A stretch of DNA of 64,000 nt, taken from Amaurobius ferox. Its lineage: Eukaryota > Arthropoda > Arachnida > Araneae > Amaurobiidae. Numbering within the stretch: the stretch's first letter is position 1; the number at the start of each line of letters is the position of its first letter. Shown here piece after piece: positions 1 to 10,543 of the stretch. Location: contig OX578146.1 in NCBI GenBank assembly GCA_951213105.1, positions 107,516,697 through 107,580,696 of the forward strand, written 5' to 3'. Both the position numbers and the translations under genes were made by a program. The notes below the pieces were generated by a model. It had not been told where the DNA came from, did not search any database, and saw only the letters and a list, made by a program, of their open reading frames with translations.

Positions 1-383
1 CTTAAACCAAAGTGGCCCTTTTTTAGGTGGAGGATTCTAATCCTTCCTGTGATTATGTCAACAGCTTTTTTTTTTTTGGTTAGTGCTATTTTGAAGAAGA
101 AAGAATATATGCATGTCCTTCCGAACTTTTAATATTGCTTAAGTCTGAATTTTTCAGAAGAAACCAAGAAAATATATTGAAAGCACTAGCAACTTTTTAC
201 ACTCCATATCAAACTCTGTATTGTATTGAAATGCAAAAATTTCATGAAAAATTTTTTTTTGTACAAAATTTTGATGGATACACGTTTTGAGCTCTTTAGA
301 ACATAAAACTACTAACTGCAGCGTAACATATGCTTGAATGCATGTGTGTGATGGGTATGCTGTTTGTCAATCTGTGCATTATA

Positions 384-1096
384 TAAGGTGATTCGAAAAA
401 GATGGGCCAAACTTTACGAGGTGGTAGCACACACCAAACCAAGCATTTTTCGTCATAATTTACAGGGTCGAAAATGAAACGTAAAGGCGTTACTCGTTGG
501 GAAGCGGCCGTTCCTTAAAAACGTCATTCTGGTTGTTATTTTCTGATTGAAGAAGAAAACCACGTATGCAAATTTTATCTGGGGAAGAAGAAGTACAATT
601 ATGCAAATTTTCGTAACACCGAATGTACGGCCTTATCAATTTACAGTTGATATTCACAGCTTTAACTTTTGAGAGGCTGATCGTCCGATCTGTTATGTCT
701 TGATTTTGGAGGAGATTTCTCAAGAGTCTCGTCTATGATACTCTTCTTGAATCTGAAGAGGAACTCGTCGCTAGAATTTCGGCCGCTGCTGCCAAAGTGC
801 ACGACATGTCTGGCCTGTTCGAGAGAGTTCGCCAATCCCTCCATCGCCGCTGTGAGTCGTGCATTCAGGTTGGCGGTCGCTCTTTTGAGCCATTACTGTA
901 ATTATTGTTTATTAAATGCCATTTTATAACTAAGTCATTCTTGTGTTTTTGCCTCACCTCATCGGTTTCCCCATTAAGCGCCCACTGGCGCCTTTATGTT
1001 TCATTTCTGCCCCGCTAAAGTACGACGAAAAATGCTTGATTTTGTGTGTATTAATCCCTCGTAAAGTTTGGCCCATCATTTTTTAATCACCCTGTA
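384..1096. mobile_element. 713-bp Tc1/mariner-like TIR element, non-autonomous
   Basis: The first ~106 bp (384-489) and the last ~108 bp (989-1096) are imperfect inverted repeats. Both carry AAGATGGGCCAAACTTTACG-like sequence and, further in, AAGCATTTTTCGTC. A TA dinucleotide abuts each end (382-383 and 1097-1098), the target duplication expected of Tc1/mariner elements. The interior is GC-richer than the surroundings and contains only short overlapping frames on both strands with no recognisable transposase motif, so this is a deletion derivative or a MITE. Confidence 0.75.
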
Positions 1097-1556
1097 TTTA
1101 TCCACTCTAGCTCAAGAACTATCCACGAAATGTCATACAATTTTATAATTAGGTCTCTCATTCCATTACATTGGTACTGATTAGATTTTGGTAAGATTTG
1201 GAAAAATAGAAATAGATTTCTGCTTTGTTTTCTGGTGTGAGTCTTCTGTTACATTTTGAGTTCCCTACATGCATAGTATGTATAGTATGTAGCATAGTAT
1301 GTATGTATGGCGTACTGTGTCAGGGTTGAAAATGCGAACTTGAGTTTTCGAAGGAAGAGCACTTCAAATATTCCAAAACTGAAATCGAACGTTTCGGGGG
1401 GTGAGGTCTGTATGTGTGTGCTTGAGTCTTTGGATTTCTCGAACGAATAATGCCTTTAAAGAAATGGGTACGATTACAATCAGTCAATACTGAAATACTA
1501 CTGATTTTAAAAGTGAACAAATGTTCAAATTTGAAAGACCCTCAAATTATTGAAAG

Positions 1557-1559
<3 letters not shown>

Positions 1560-1628
<69 letters not shown>
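1560..1628. repeat. (TA)n microsatellite
   Basis: About 34 uninterrupted TA units. Reading frames through it (Y-I repeats) are artefacts. Confidence 0.97.
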
Positions 1629-1632
<4 letters not shown>

Positions 1633-1691
1633 AAACTTTAATAATATTGGTTCATCTTTGATATTTCAGTCGCTTGACATTTGTCTTTATT

Positions 1692-2027
1692 ACTTTCCTT
1701 CTATACATAATGTATAAGGAAAGTATTGTGAAGGGGTCGAAAATTCGAATTCGAGTTTTCGACGGGAGAGCACGTTTCAAGCATCTCTGATCACAAATCA
1801 AACATTTTTGAGGTGATGTGTGTGTGTGTGTATTGCTGTTGTTGAAACCCAGACCTACCAGAAAGGTGTAAGGTAACTGTTTGAACGGTCGGGAAGTGCC
1901 AATTTAGACCGGAACCCAGTGGGGGGAGGCATCCACAGGGATCGTACCCTCCTTCCCCTACCACCAACCTCTCGGAAGGGTGTGTGTGTGAGTGAAAGTA
2001 TGTGTGTGTGCGTGCGTGTGTGTATGT

Positions 2028-2070
<43 letters not shown>

Positions 2071-2225
2071 TCTGTGGAGACGATATCTCACGAAAGAATG
2101 GAGCGATTCGAATGAAATTTGGTACACAAATTACACTCCGTGAATACTGGAAGCCTGTTGCTTTTAAACGCAATCGAATGTTCAGAACCCCTCTAAATTT
2201 TCGAGTGAAATTTTGAAAAAATCAT
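1692..2225 (+). repeat. Family G interspersed repeat
   Basis: It begins with an inverted repeat, ACTTTCCTTCTATACATAA folding on TGTATAAGGAAAGT (1692-1724), then an AATTCGAGTTTTCGACGG-like block, a GT microsatellite, and a segment about an insect-style 'cgatatctcacgaaagaatgg' phrase. A related minus-strand copy lies at 53390-53655, and 1320-1480 is a diverged partial copy. The architecture (palindromic head plus internal GT tract) resembles family A, so I infer a related class of non-autonomous element. No coding capacity is seen. Confidence 0.6.
1977..2069. repeat. (GT)n microsatellite inside family G
   Basis: Interrupted then pure GT repeats, purest at 2031-2067. All three overlapping frames here are low-complexity artefacts. 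Confidence 0.95.
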
Positions 2226-2289
2226 CAAAAAATCAAAACCTTTAATAAAATTACGCAATTAGATATTTCTTATGTATTTTGTAATTAGA

Positions 2290-2530
2290 ACGATTGTCAT
2301 AAACTTTAGAACGCTAGCATGAACCATTCTCGTGATATTGTACATTTTTAAAACAAATGTATCAAAAAATCATATAAAATAAAAAAATATATTAATCTTT
2401 GGGATAATGTTCTCTTTTTATATATAATATCATGCGATAAATTAGGTGACATCATTCTCGTGTATCTAGCTCGTTCCATTCATAAGATACTTTGGGTAAT
2501 ACTTTTGTATTTGAAAGCTATTAGGCATTT
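2290..2530 (+). repeat. Family H repeat, copy 1
   Basis: Shares an ordered series of blocks with 3735-3985: GCTAGCA near the start, ATCAAAAATTATATAAAAT-like sequence, then CATTCTCGTG, AGCT(C/T)GTTC and ATTCA. The two copies are diverged. Function unknown. Confidence 0.5.
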
Positions 2531-2562
2531 ATCTGCTATAAGAGTAACTTATTTCTCCGCCC

Positions 2563-2670
2563 ATAACTCTTGGCGAGATTTTGGCGACGAATTTGGCGGA
2601 ATATCGCCAACTTAGCGAGTTTTTTAAATGGTGCCAAATTAACGAAAATCTCGCCAAATGGTTAAAAATG
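2563..2670 (+). repeat. Family E short GGCGA repeat, copy 1
   Basis: Contains TGGCGAGATTTTGGCGAC and ATATCGCCAACTTAGCGA, with further GCCAAAT/CGCCAAAT words. The same ATATCGCCAACTTxGCGA core recurs at 48415-48490 and 55978-56070, so it is a short dispersed repeat with nested inverted GGCGA/TCGCC words. Confidence 0.55.
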
Positions 2671-2785
2671 ACGCTGAATCAATGAAAATGACGACTCATT
2701 TACGAAAATACAATATCTTGGAAAGAATTACTATAAGAATAACCTATTTTTTGTTTACTGTAAAAGTAGTAAATTCTTTGCATTA

Positions 2786-3034
2786 TATAAGGAAAGTCAT
2801 GTGCTGCCCACATCAGATTTTTTTTTATTTTTTGACTCAGAAGATGAGTCAAAATGATCCACGGGACGACACTCTTTATACATGTTAAACATTTTGCACA
2901 AAATAACATGAAAAATTATTTGAAATGACACGGAATTTGCAGTGTAATTTTGTGCAATTAAAATTTTTTAACGGATTAGAAGAGAGAAAATAAATTTGAG
3001 TCTGTAGGTAAAGCCATGTGCTGTCCACATTAAA
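2786..3034 (+). repeat. Family A 3' ends (two) around a small inverted repeat
   Basis: A family A 3' terminus (GTCATGTGCTGCCCACATCA) ends at 2817. A second A 3' segment occupies about 2915-3034. They are interleaved with the inverted repeat listed at 2827-3111. Confidence 0.75.
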
Positions 3035-3111
3035 TTTTTTAAATGATGTTTAACATGTATATATAGTGTCGTTCCGCGGATCATTTTGACTCATCTTTAG
3101 GGTCAAAAAAT
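2827..3111. mobile_element. Short TIR (foldback) element with hairpin-tipped arms
   Basis: Left arm 2827-2893 and right arm 3041-3111 are inverted copies of ~67 bp. They share TTTTTGACTC, GATGAGTCAAAATGATCC and ACATGTTAAAC in inverse order. Each arm tip holds a smaller hairpin (TGACTC...GAGTCA). The interior is family A 3' sequence, so A material was captured or inserted between the arms. Confidence 0.65.
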
Positions 3112-3163
3112 AAAAAGAAAGACAGATGTCAATCGGCAGAAATGTGGAAAATGAGCCGTAATA

Positions 3164-3682
3164 CAAGGTAGGATCAAAAAGTTCGGAGACTGTGCTGATA
3201 TCTCCAACCGTAATTGAAGGAGAGGGGAACTATTTTACCGTGACGTAGAAGTACATGTGTACGCGAGATGTGAAAAGGAAGAAGCAGATGTTTTTCCAGA
3301 CAATGCGTGTCAGTGAACTGTAGTCGTTTGCGTTGCGTCGCAAATGGAAATGGCGTTTGAAGAACGACGTGCGAATATCAAATTCTGACAGCGTTTGGGG
3401 AAATCGCCGACAGAAATATTGCACCTGCTGCAGCAAATCCCCAAACGCTGGATTCCCCAAACGAATTTGATATTCGCACGTTGTTCTTCAAGCGCCATTT
3501 CCATTTTCTAAGAACGCGAACGACTACAGTTCACTGGCACGCATTGTCTGGGAAAATATCTGCTTCTTCCTTTTCACATCTCGCGTCACATGTGCCTTTG
3601 CATCACGGTAAAATAGTTCCCCTCTCCTCCAATCAGGGTTGGAGATATCAGCACAGTCTCCGAACTTTTTGATCCAACCTTG
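3164..3682. mobile_element. 519-bp palindromic foldback made of two mariner 5' ends
   Basis: The termini CAAGGTAGGATCAAAAAGTT and its inverse AACTTTTTGATCCAACCTTG are flanked by TA (3162-3163 and 3683-3684). The two halves are inverted copies of one sequence meeting near 3420-3440. Each half, read inward, encodes the start of a mariner-type transposase: MEMAFEERRANIKF on the plus strand from about 3342, and MEMALEEQRANIKF on the minus strand from 3504. In the plus arm an in-frame stop follows, then QRLGKSPTEILHLLQQ. This N-terminal helix-turn-helix start is what I recognise as mariner. The catalytic DDD region is absent, so it is non-autonomous. Confidence 0.85.
3342..3430 (+). pseudogene. 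Mariner transposase N-terminal fragment, plus arm
   Basis: Begins MEMAFEERRANIKF, hits a stop, and continues QRLGKSPTEILHLLQQ, the start of a mariner helix-turn-helix DNA-binding region. Only about 30 codons remain before the palindrome reverses. The inverted arm (minus strand, 3430-3504) repeats MEMALEEQRANIKF and diverges after it. Recognition rests on these conserved residues and on the mariner-type termini. Confidence 0.65.
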
Positions 3683-3734
3683 TATTAAATAAATAATACT
3701 TACATACATAATTCCTTTATTAGAAAAAGAATGC

Positions 3735-3985
3735 CACACATTTTTTAATGCTAGCACTAGGCGTTATCAGAAATTGCAAATAAATTTATCAAAAATTTAT
3801 ATAAAATTAATTACATAAAATTATATTAAATAAGGAAATATCGTTCAATATATTCACTTTTTATATGCTACAGTATGCGACAAATCTTTTAACTTCATTC
3901 TCGTGGATCCAGCTTGTTCTATTCACGAGAAAAGATACATTTTGCAATAGTTTTATATTTTGACGCCTAAGAGTTTGGCAATGAC
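3735..3985 (+). repeat. Family H repeat, copy 2
   Basis: Diverged copy of 2290-2530 sharing GCTAGCAC, CATTCTCGTG, TCCAGCTTGTTC and ATTCACGAG. It sits just right of the mariner palindrome. Confidence 0.5.
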
Positions 3986-4168
3986 CATTCAATTAAATGC
4001 CGATTACATCTTAATGAGGATTTTGCACGTGATTACAAATAAGTCATTATGTTCGGTTTCGTAAGCTGGCAAAAGCGTCCAACACTAATTTAATTCAATA
4101 CCGAAAACAATATATTGTAAATCCTGTACCTCATTGTTTCACTGGGAAACAAATAAAATCAGGGTATA

Positions 4169-4218
4169 ATGTAGGGAAAGGACACGTACTGCCCACATCA
4201 GATTCCCCCCCCCCCCCC
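4169..4218 (+). repeat. Family A 3' end fused to a C14 tract
   Basis: TAGGGAAAGGACACGTACTG then CCCACATCAGA (to 4202), followed almost at once by C14 at 4205-4218. Confidence 0.75.
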
Positions 4219-4633
4219 TCCCCTGTTTAGAAGAAGGAAGTTTGATCAGCTTTCAAAACAGGTTGTCGCTGTTATATTTTAGTTTAACCCCGCTTACTAA
4301 AAATGATATTACTCGACAATCTAGTAAAGCTTGAAACAAATTGCGTTATTTCATTCTTCGTAAAACGAATCGCATTAAAAAAAAATTAGATTTGAATCTG
4401 TCCATGATGCATTTCAGAATACACGCAATTACTTTTTTTCACATTTTCTCCTAAATACACAATCACACGAAGAGTAAGGTACGCGCGCAAACACGATTGC
4501 CCTGTTTAAAGGGCAGTTCAGAAATATTTACATAGATATGCCATTTCTATTTATTTAATGAGTTTTGCAACAGTGTTAGGGACTGATAAATGCTTGTCGG
4601 ATGAGGGATTGATCGAGGTAAGATAAAAAAAAA

Positions 4634-5443
4634 TTTGATGTGGGTAGCACATGACTTTCCCTGCAGACTCCAATTCATTTTTCTTTATTTCTTTAATAAT
4701 TCATTAAATTGGGTTTAATTGCATAAAATAACACTAAATTTGCATTTTTAATTCAATTTCTGTTTTTATCTGATAATTGGACATTTTTCCAAAGGCGGCA
4801 TAACAAAAATGCGAAAAATCTCAAATATCTCGAGAACGGTTAGTCCCAGAGTAATAGAGTTGTTCTTATTCTTTTCCTCGTCAAACATTACGTATAAAAC
4901 AAGAAAACAAGTATTTAATTGATACATTTGAGCATACGTAATCTTTTTTTTTTTTTTTAGATTTTTGCGAGCCATTTCGTAAAAAAAGGTAGGTTCTTCT
5001 TCTCCGAATTGCAACAAATTCTAATCAGCACCAAAGTATCCCACAAGTAACTTATCTACCAAATTTTTTGAAATTTGGTCAATTAGTATTTTAGCTAGAG
5101 TGTATGCATGAGATTTTTGCGGACCATTTCGCAAGAAAAGACGGTTCTTTTTTTCCGAATCGTACCAAAATCTAATCAGCACCAGCGTTGCACCCACGTG
5201 ACTTACCTACCAAATTTTATGAAATTCGATCCATTAGTTTTTGAGTTAGAATGGATATATACATTGCACAGACAGACAGACACACAGGCAGACAGACACA
5301 CACACAGAGAGATGTCACGCTAAAAATAGTATTTTCGTATTCTAGAGGTCCCAAAACGTGTAGATCCGTCGAAAACTCGAGTTGCGATTTTCGGCATGAT
5401 TCCAATATTTTTCCTATGCATTACCGTGTATTGCAGGGAAGGT
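4634..5443 (-). mobile_element. Family A element, near full length
   Basis: Reads from the 3' hairpin (TTGATGTGGGTAGCACATGA) through two subrepeats and a GACA/CACA microsatellite (5268-5312) to the 5' palindrome at 5405-5443. Length ~810 bp. A minus-strand frame at 5217-5405 starts MESCRKSQLEFSTDLHV, a translation that recurs in other A copies, but the opposite strand is open too. I see no evidence that it is translated. Confidence 0.85.
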
Positions 5444-5619
5444 AAAAAGAGTTGAAGGCACTCATGACAGGGACGATTTCTATCAGTACGGTTTGCTACA
5501 TACATAAGTCATTCATGTGTCTTGCTTGTGGAAGACTGACTAATTGGATTTACTGGTGTACTTAGGAAAAGCGTGTGTCTGTTTCAGAGGTCTACAAAAT
5601 TCAAAATGTTCAAAATGTA

Positions 5620-6200
5620 CATTTCACAAAAATATAATGAACAAAGAAAAACGAAAAGAAAATTAAAAGACAAGGATGATATAATATAATGAAAAACAAA
5701 AGATATTGATCAAAGAAAAAATAATGAAAACAAAAGATATTGATAGAAGAAAAAATAATGAAAACAAAATAGTATGATGATGAAAACAAAATAGTAAAAA
5801 CATAAAAGATAATGAAAAAGGTAAATTAAGTAATTAAAAATTTAATGAGAAACGTGCGCTACTCCTCACAAAATTCAATGCAGGATAAAGGATCCTTCAC
5901 AAAATTTCAAAATAGAAAAGGTTTTAATGATAAGAATGTACGTTTCATAAGGAGATAATAAAACAATAAAAATAAAAAAGATAAACGATAATGAAAAAAA
6001 TAATGAAAAGATAAGGATAATATTGTATAATTGAAAAAGCAAAATATAATGAAAATATAAAGATAATTAAAATTAATGAAAAAGATATAATAAAAAGAGA
6101 GAGATAATAAAAAATAATAAAAAGATAAAGTAAAATAATAAAAGATAACGACAAATGAAAAGAAAAAAAAAATAAATAAAATAAAAATAATCAAAAACGT
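5620..6200. repeat. A-rich low-complexity tract
   Basis: Strand-asymmetric A/G-rich sequence built from recurring words such as AAAATAATGAAAACAAAAGA. The 123-residue minus-strand frame (5907-6278) is F/Y/I/L low complexity and is not a gene. Confidence 0.8.
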
Positions 6201-6669
6201 ACGTTGCATCTTCTCGACATCCAATTTAGAAAACGTGGATAAGTCACAACATTCCAAAATAGAAAAATACCTTAACAAATATCCTCATATAAAAAATGCA
6301 CCTTTCACAAAACAAAATCTTATGTAGAAGACTTATCCTTCCCAAAATTCTAAACTGGGAAAAATATCCTTCATAGGAACACCTAATGTATGAAAAATTA
6401 GCAAAATTCTTAAAGTTAAAAAAAGAAAAAAATTAATGTTCAATTTCACAAAACCCAAACATACAAAATTATGGAACATAAAATGTGTTCACGATCTGTT
6501 TGCAGCAATCAGGAAATTGTAAGTAGGGAAAGGTAAATGTTGAAATTGTCTAATATTTAAATGAGAAATTTGGATTTTTTTCTAAATTTGAATCTTTTCA
6601 ACCCAGTATTTAAAATCATCGTACGATTAGGCTTAAGGTGTAAATAACTTTAGTTTGAGCGAACCACAG

Positions 6670-7652
6670 ATCATCAGTAGGCTAGTTAGCGCTCTATTGA
6701 GACGACATGCTTATCATCAGTAGGCTAGTTAGCGCTCTATTGAGACGACATGCTTATCATCAGTAGGCTAGTTATCATCAGTAGGCTAGTTAGCGCTCTA
6801 TTGAGACGACATGCTTATCATCAGTAGGCTAGTTATCATCAGTAGGCTAGTTAGCGCTCTATTGAGACGACATGCTTATCATCAGTAGGCTAGTTATCAT
6901 CAGTAGGCTAGTTAGCGCTCTATTGAGACGACATGCTTATCATCAGTAGGCTAGTTATCATCAGTAGGCTAGTTAGCGCTCTATTGAGACGACATGCTTA
7001 TCATCAGTAGGCTAGTTATCATCAGTAGGCTAGTTAGCGCTCTATTGAGACTACATGCTTATCATCAGTAGGCTAGTTATCATCAGTAGGCTAGTTAGCG
7101 CTCTATTGAGACGACATGCTTATCATCAGTAGGCTAGTTATCATCAGTAGGCTAGTTAGCGCTCTATTGAGACGACATGCTTATCATCAGTAGGCTAGTT
7201 ATCATCAGTAGGCTAGTTAGCGCTCTATTGAGACGACATGCTTATCATCAGTAGGCTAGTTATCATCAGTAGGCTAGTTAGCGCTCTATTGAGACGACAT
7301 GCTTATCATCAGTAGGCTAGTTATCATCAGTAGGCTAGTTAGCGCTCTATTGAGACGACATGCTTATCATCAGTAGGCTAGTTATCATCAGTAGGCTAGT
7401 TAGCGCTCTATTGAGACGACATGCTTATCATCAGTAGGCTAGTTATCATCAGTAGGCTAGTTAGCGCTCTATTGAGACGACATGCTTATCATCAGTAGGC
7501 TAGTTATCATCAGTAGGCTAGTTAGCGCTCTATTGAGACGACATGCTTATCATCAGTAGGCTAGTTAGCGCTCTATTGAGACGACATGCTTATCATCAGT
7601 AGGCTAGTTATCATCAGTAGGCTAGTTAGCGCTCTATTGAGACGACATGCTT
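6670..7652. repeat. Satellite array: 61-bp and 43-bp units
   Basis: Two modules build the array: an 18-mer (ATCATCAGTAGGCTAGTT) and a 25-mer that starts AGCGCTCTATTGAGACGACA. The 43-bp unit is 18+25 and the 61-bp unit is 18+18+25. Order: 43, 43, then thirteen 61-mers (6756-7548), one 43-mer (7549-7591), one 61-mer (7592-7652). I see only one base difference, GACTACA for GACGACA near 7051. Such homogeneity indicates very recent amplification. It is not a CRISPR array: there are no unique spacers. Confidence 0.97.
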
Positions 7653-7712
7653 ATCTTATGTCGTTGAAGTGAATCCCACATACTATATAACTATATACAC
7701 TATAACTATAAT

Positions 7713-7752
7713 CGTTTCAGTAGCTGAATGGACCTACTCAGCTTCTGAAACG
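7713..7752. repeat. Inverted repeat after the satellite
   Basis: CGTTTCAGTAGCTGA pairs with TCAGCTTCTGAAACG across a ~10-nt loop with one mismatch. Confidence 0.7.
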
Positions 7753-8164
7753 GTCACATTTCCTGCAAAATTTTAAATTGGACTTTACATTCTCTTCCTT
7801 TAGCTTTTAGATTTCAAATGAAAGTTAAATTTCTGATCTGTACTATCTCCTCATTTTTTGCTTATTTTCTCATACTATACAATGTGTTCGACGATAGCTC
7901 ATTAATGGACTGTATGCATTAACTTTTTAATATGATTTATTAGAGTATATACAGACTATATACACTATTTACAACTTATTTACAATTGATGCAAATAATT
8001 AAAGATATCTGAGGTCTCATCATATTATCCAGGCTTCAGTGCTGGATGGTATGACCTCTCTTATCAATATCAAAATCATAACTGATTAATTCTTGGCGCG
8101 GTAGGCGCAAAACACACCCGCCAAGAGCGAGATCGACGCCAAGGCCGATTTGCGCGCGGACACA

Positions 8165-8890
8165 ATGCAGTATAGAGAAGGTATTGCTTTCACGAAATTT
8201 TTCGATTTAGAGATGCCAATATATGTTTTAGCACTTCCTGAACACATTTCAACTATTTTTAGAGTGATGTTCGTCTGTGTGTATACGATAGCTGACTCAA
8301 TTATTAATGAATTTTCATATTTTTTATCCGGCTTTGTTAACAAAAAATCTAGAACTAGATAGAATTTATTTAAATTCGAGCGAGAAAATCAAAATTTATT
8401 CGATTTTTTTTATATTTTCTTAACCTGGCAGCATAGGATAAAATTTGACATAATTATGCATAAAAGGAGTTATTTATGACTCCATGATCACGACACTACA
8501 CAGTTTCAATAATTGTACTGAAATATAACCGCAATACAATTTTTGTGCCCGTGGCGTCACCCCCCCCCCCCCCCTCCGAAGGCGTACATTGTCAAACTTG
8601 GCATCAATTGAAATATTATTTCAAGCCCTTTAAAATGAAGGGTAACATGCCATAATTATGATCATCTGGACCATCGATGGATGGAATACAATTCTTGTGT
8701 TCGTGGCATCATTAGACTCCCCCCCCCCCCCCCACGAGGGAGACAATGTCAAACATAGCATCAATTGAAATATTTTCTCAAGTCCTTTAAATGAAGGGTT
8801 ATATGCTATAATTGTAATTATTTGGACCTATACAGATTTTTCAAAAATTTTCTTGCAAAATTTGCAAGCAAATAAATAAATAAATAAAAA
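8165..8890 (+). repeat. Family C repeat, copy 1, with internal duplication
   Basis: Shares with 14786-15176 the blocks TATAGAGAAGGTATTGCTTT, AATTTTTGTG(C/T), a homopolymer C/G tract, TCAAACTTGGCATC, CCCTTTAAAATGAAGGGTAA and a terminal (AAAT)n tail. Here the middle section occurs twice (about 8523-8680 and 8684-8830), each with its own C15 tract. The tail is followed by CACAGGCTACTTAA, also found at a LINE remnant near 53160. The 70-codon frame at 8150-8362 begins inside the repeat and is not credible. Confidence 0.65.
8560..8574. repeat. C15 homopolymer
   Basis: Run of cytosines in family C. A second C15 is at 8719-8733 in the duplicated half. Confidence 0.95.
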
Positions 8891-10543
8891 AGCACAGGCT
8901 ACTTAATTTCTGTTTTATAAGGATAGCATGCTGTTCAACGGAACTCGCTGTCATAAAGCGTATGTTCCCGAAAAATTCAATTTCGGTACCATTTAGACCT
9001 CAATCTTTCGCTCAATCTAATCAGCAGAGTTAAATAGCTCGGACACCGAGTTTTTGACTTGGCGAGAAATCGAACCGTAAATTTCAGGATTTTGGAATGC
9101 GCTCAATCTTGTATTTTAAATTGGACCTCAGAAATGTGAACTGACCTGGCTATGGATTGGACAGGCCATGGGCCATGGACCACTGATGCTTGAAATACTT
9201 TGGTATTTATAAAATAATGTCTTTCATTTCACGCATCAATAAACAGAAAAATAGAATATTCATTAGAAACGAACAACTTTTTCACCTTCGATCAACAAAT
9301 AAAAAAAAAAACATTTTTAACGATCCCGTTCATAAATAGAATATATGCCGATGTTTAAAATTCTTCAAGAAGTTGAGAAAATTGAAAACATTATATCAAA
9401 TCCTAAAAACTGAAAATCTCAGATCATTACACGATCTTAAAGCCTCCACTTTTGAAAATGGCCAATAAAGAGGCAAATGCGAAATAAATAGGCATTAAAT
9501 TCTAATGATTCTATTTTTTTTCTCCCTCAGTCGTTGCTCATTAAAAATACATTTCATGAAAAGCTATTTCATATAAATGCAATTGCAAAAAATCACTTCG
9601 CTATATACATGTAACGAACCGTGAGATCGTGGAATATATCGAAACACGTACAAGTTTAGAGGGCAAATTTATTTTTACCTATTATTTCACATTTTACCGT
9701 CTTTCTGTGGAATTTGTGTTTGCTTTCAAATAACCTAGTAATAAGTTCTACTAGCGATGTGGATTTTCCGGAAAATTTCGAAATGGGAAATTTTCCCAGA
9801 AATTTTTTTGAAATTATTCTCTATATTACACTTCAACTAGAATAAAATGTTTAGTGACTTTTAAAAGTATTTATTCTTATATTACAGCTACAGTCAAACA
9901 TATATTACAAAACATAGCTAAAAAAATGTTTAAATCTAGAAATATATAACAAATCTTATGCATGGAAATTTCGTATATCTGTAAATTGCAGTTAAAAGCT
10001 ACAATTTATTATTTCCTTTAAATACGCCTGCTTTTGAATACTTATACATGATAATACTGAAACATGATAATGATTTGAATACTTATACATGATGAAGATT
10101 TTTCATCTTCAAAATTCTAATTTTAAAGCATTGCACAACAGGAATAGCATGAAATAATTTAAAACTATTAAACTGTATCAGAATCATAAATAATTTATTG
10201 TTTATTTAAGATATAAAAAAATAGATTATAAAATATAATATTCTAAAAAGATTAAAAACTGATTGTAATCGAAAAATACATTAAATATTATATTGCATTT
10301 CCTTCAATATCTGCTTATAATTCAAAGGCAAACATCTTCTTCAAAAATTAACAAAAATAAAAATAAATTACTAGTTTATTATATGCATAAAAAGAAGTCA
10401 TTAATATATGTGAACACATTATATGACAAAAAAATTTTAAAAAAAAATGTTTGTGCACTTTTAAAAATATATATTTTATATAATATTACAGATTGTTTAA
10501 AAATACCTGCTTGTAATTAAATGAGCGACTATCATGATAAAAA

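Noticed and set aside
1855..2173. Overlapping T/H- and V/C-rich ORFs
   Set aside because: Translations of the GT microsatellite in several frames.
5907..6278. 123-residue hydrophobic minus-strand ORF
   Set aside because: F/Y/L/I low complexity from an A-rich tract; no topology or motif beyond composition.
6670..6760. Hammerhead in the 61-bp satellite (inverse of TCATCAG is CTGATGA)
   Set aside because: No GAAA or stem II partner occurs in the unit.
6670..7652. CRISPR-like regular repeat
   Set aside because: The units are contiguous near-identical modules with no unique spacers and no cas genes; it is a satellite.
8150..8362. 70-codon ORF (MRADTMQYREGIAF...)
   Set aside because: It lies across the start of family C and its opposite strand is open too; no conservation with the second C copy.
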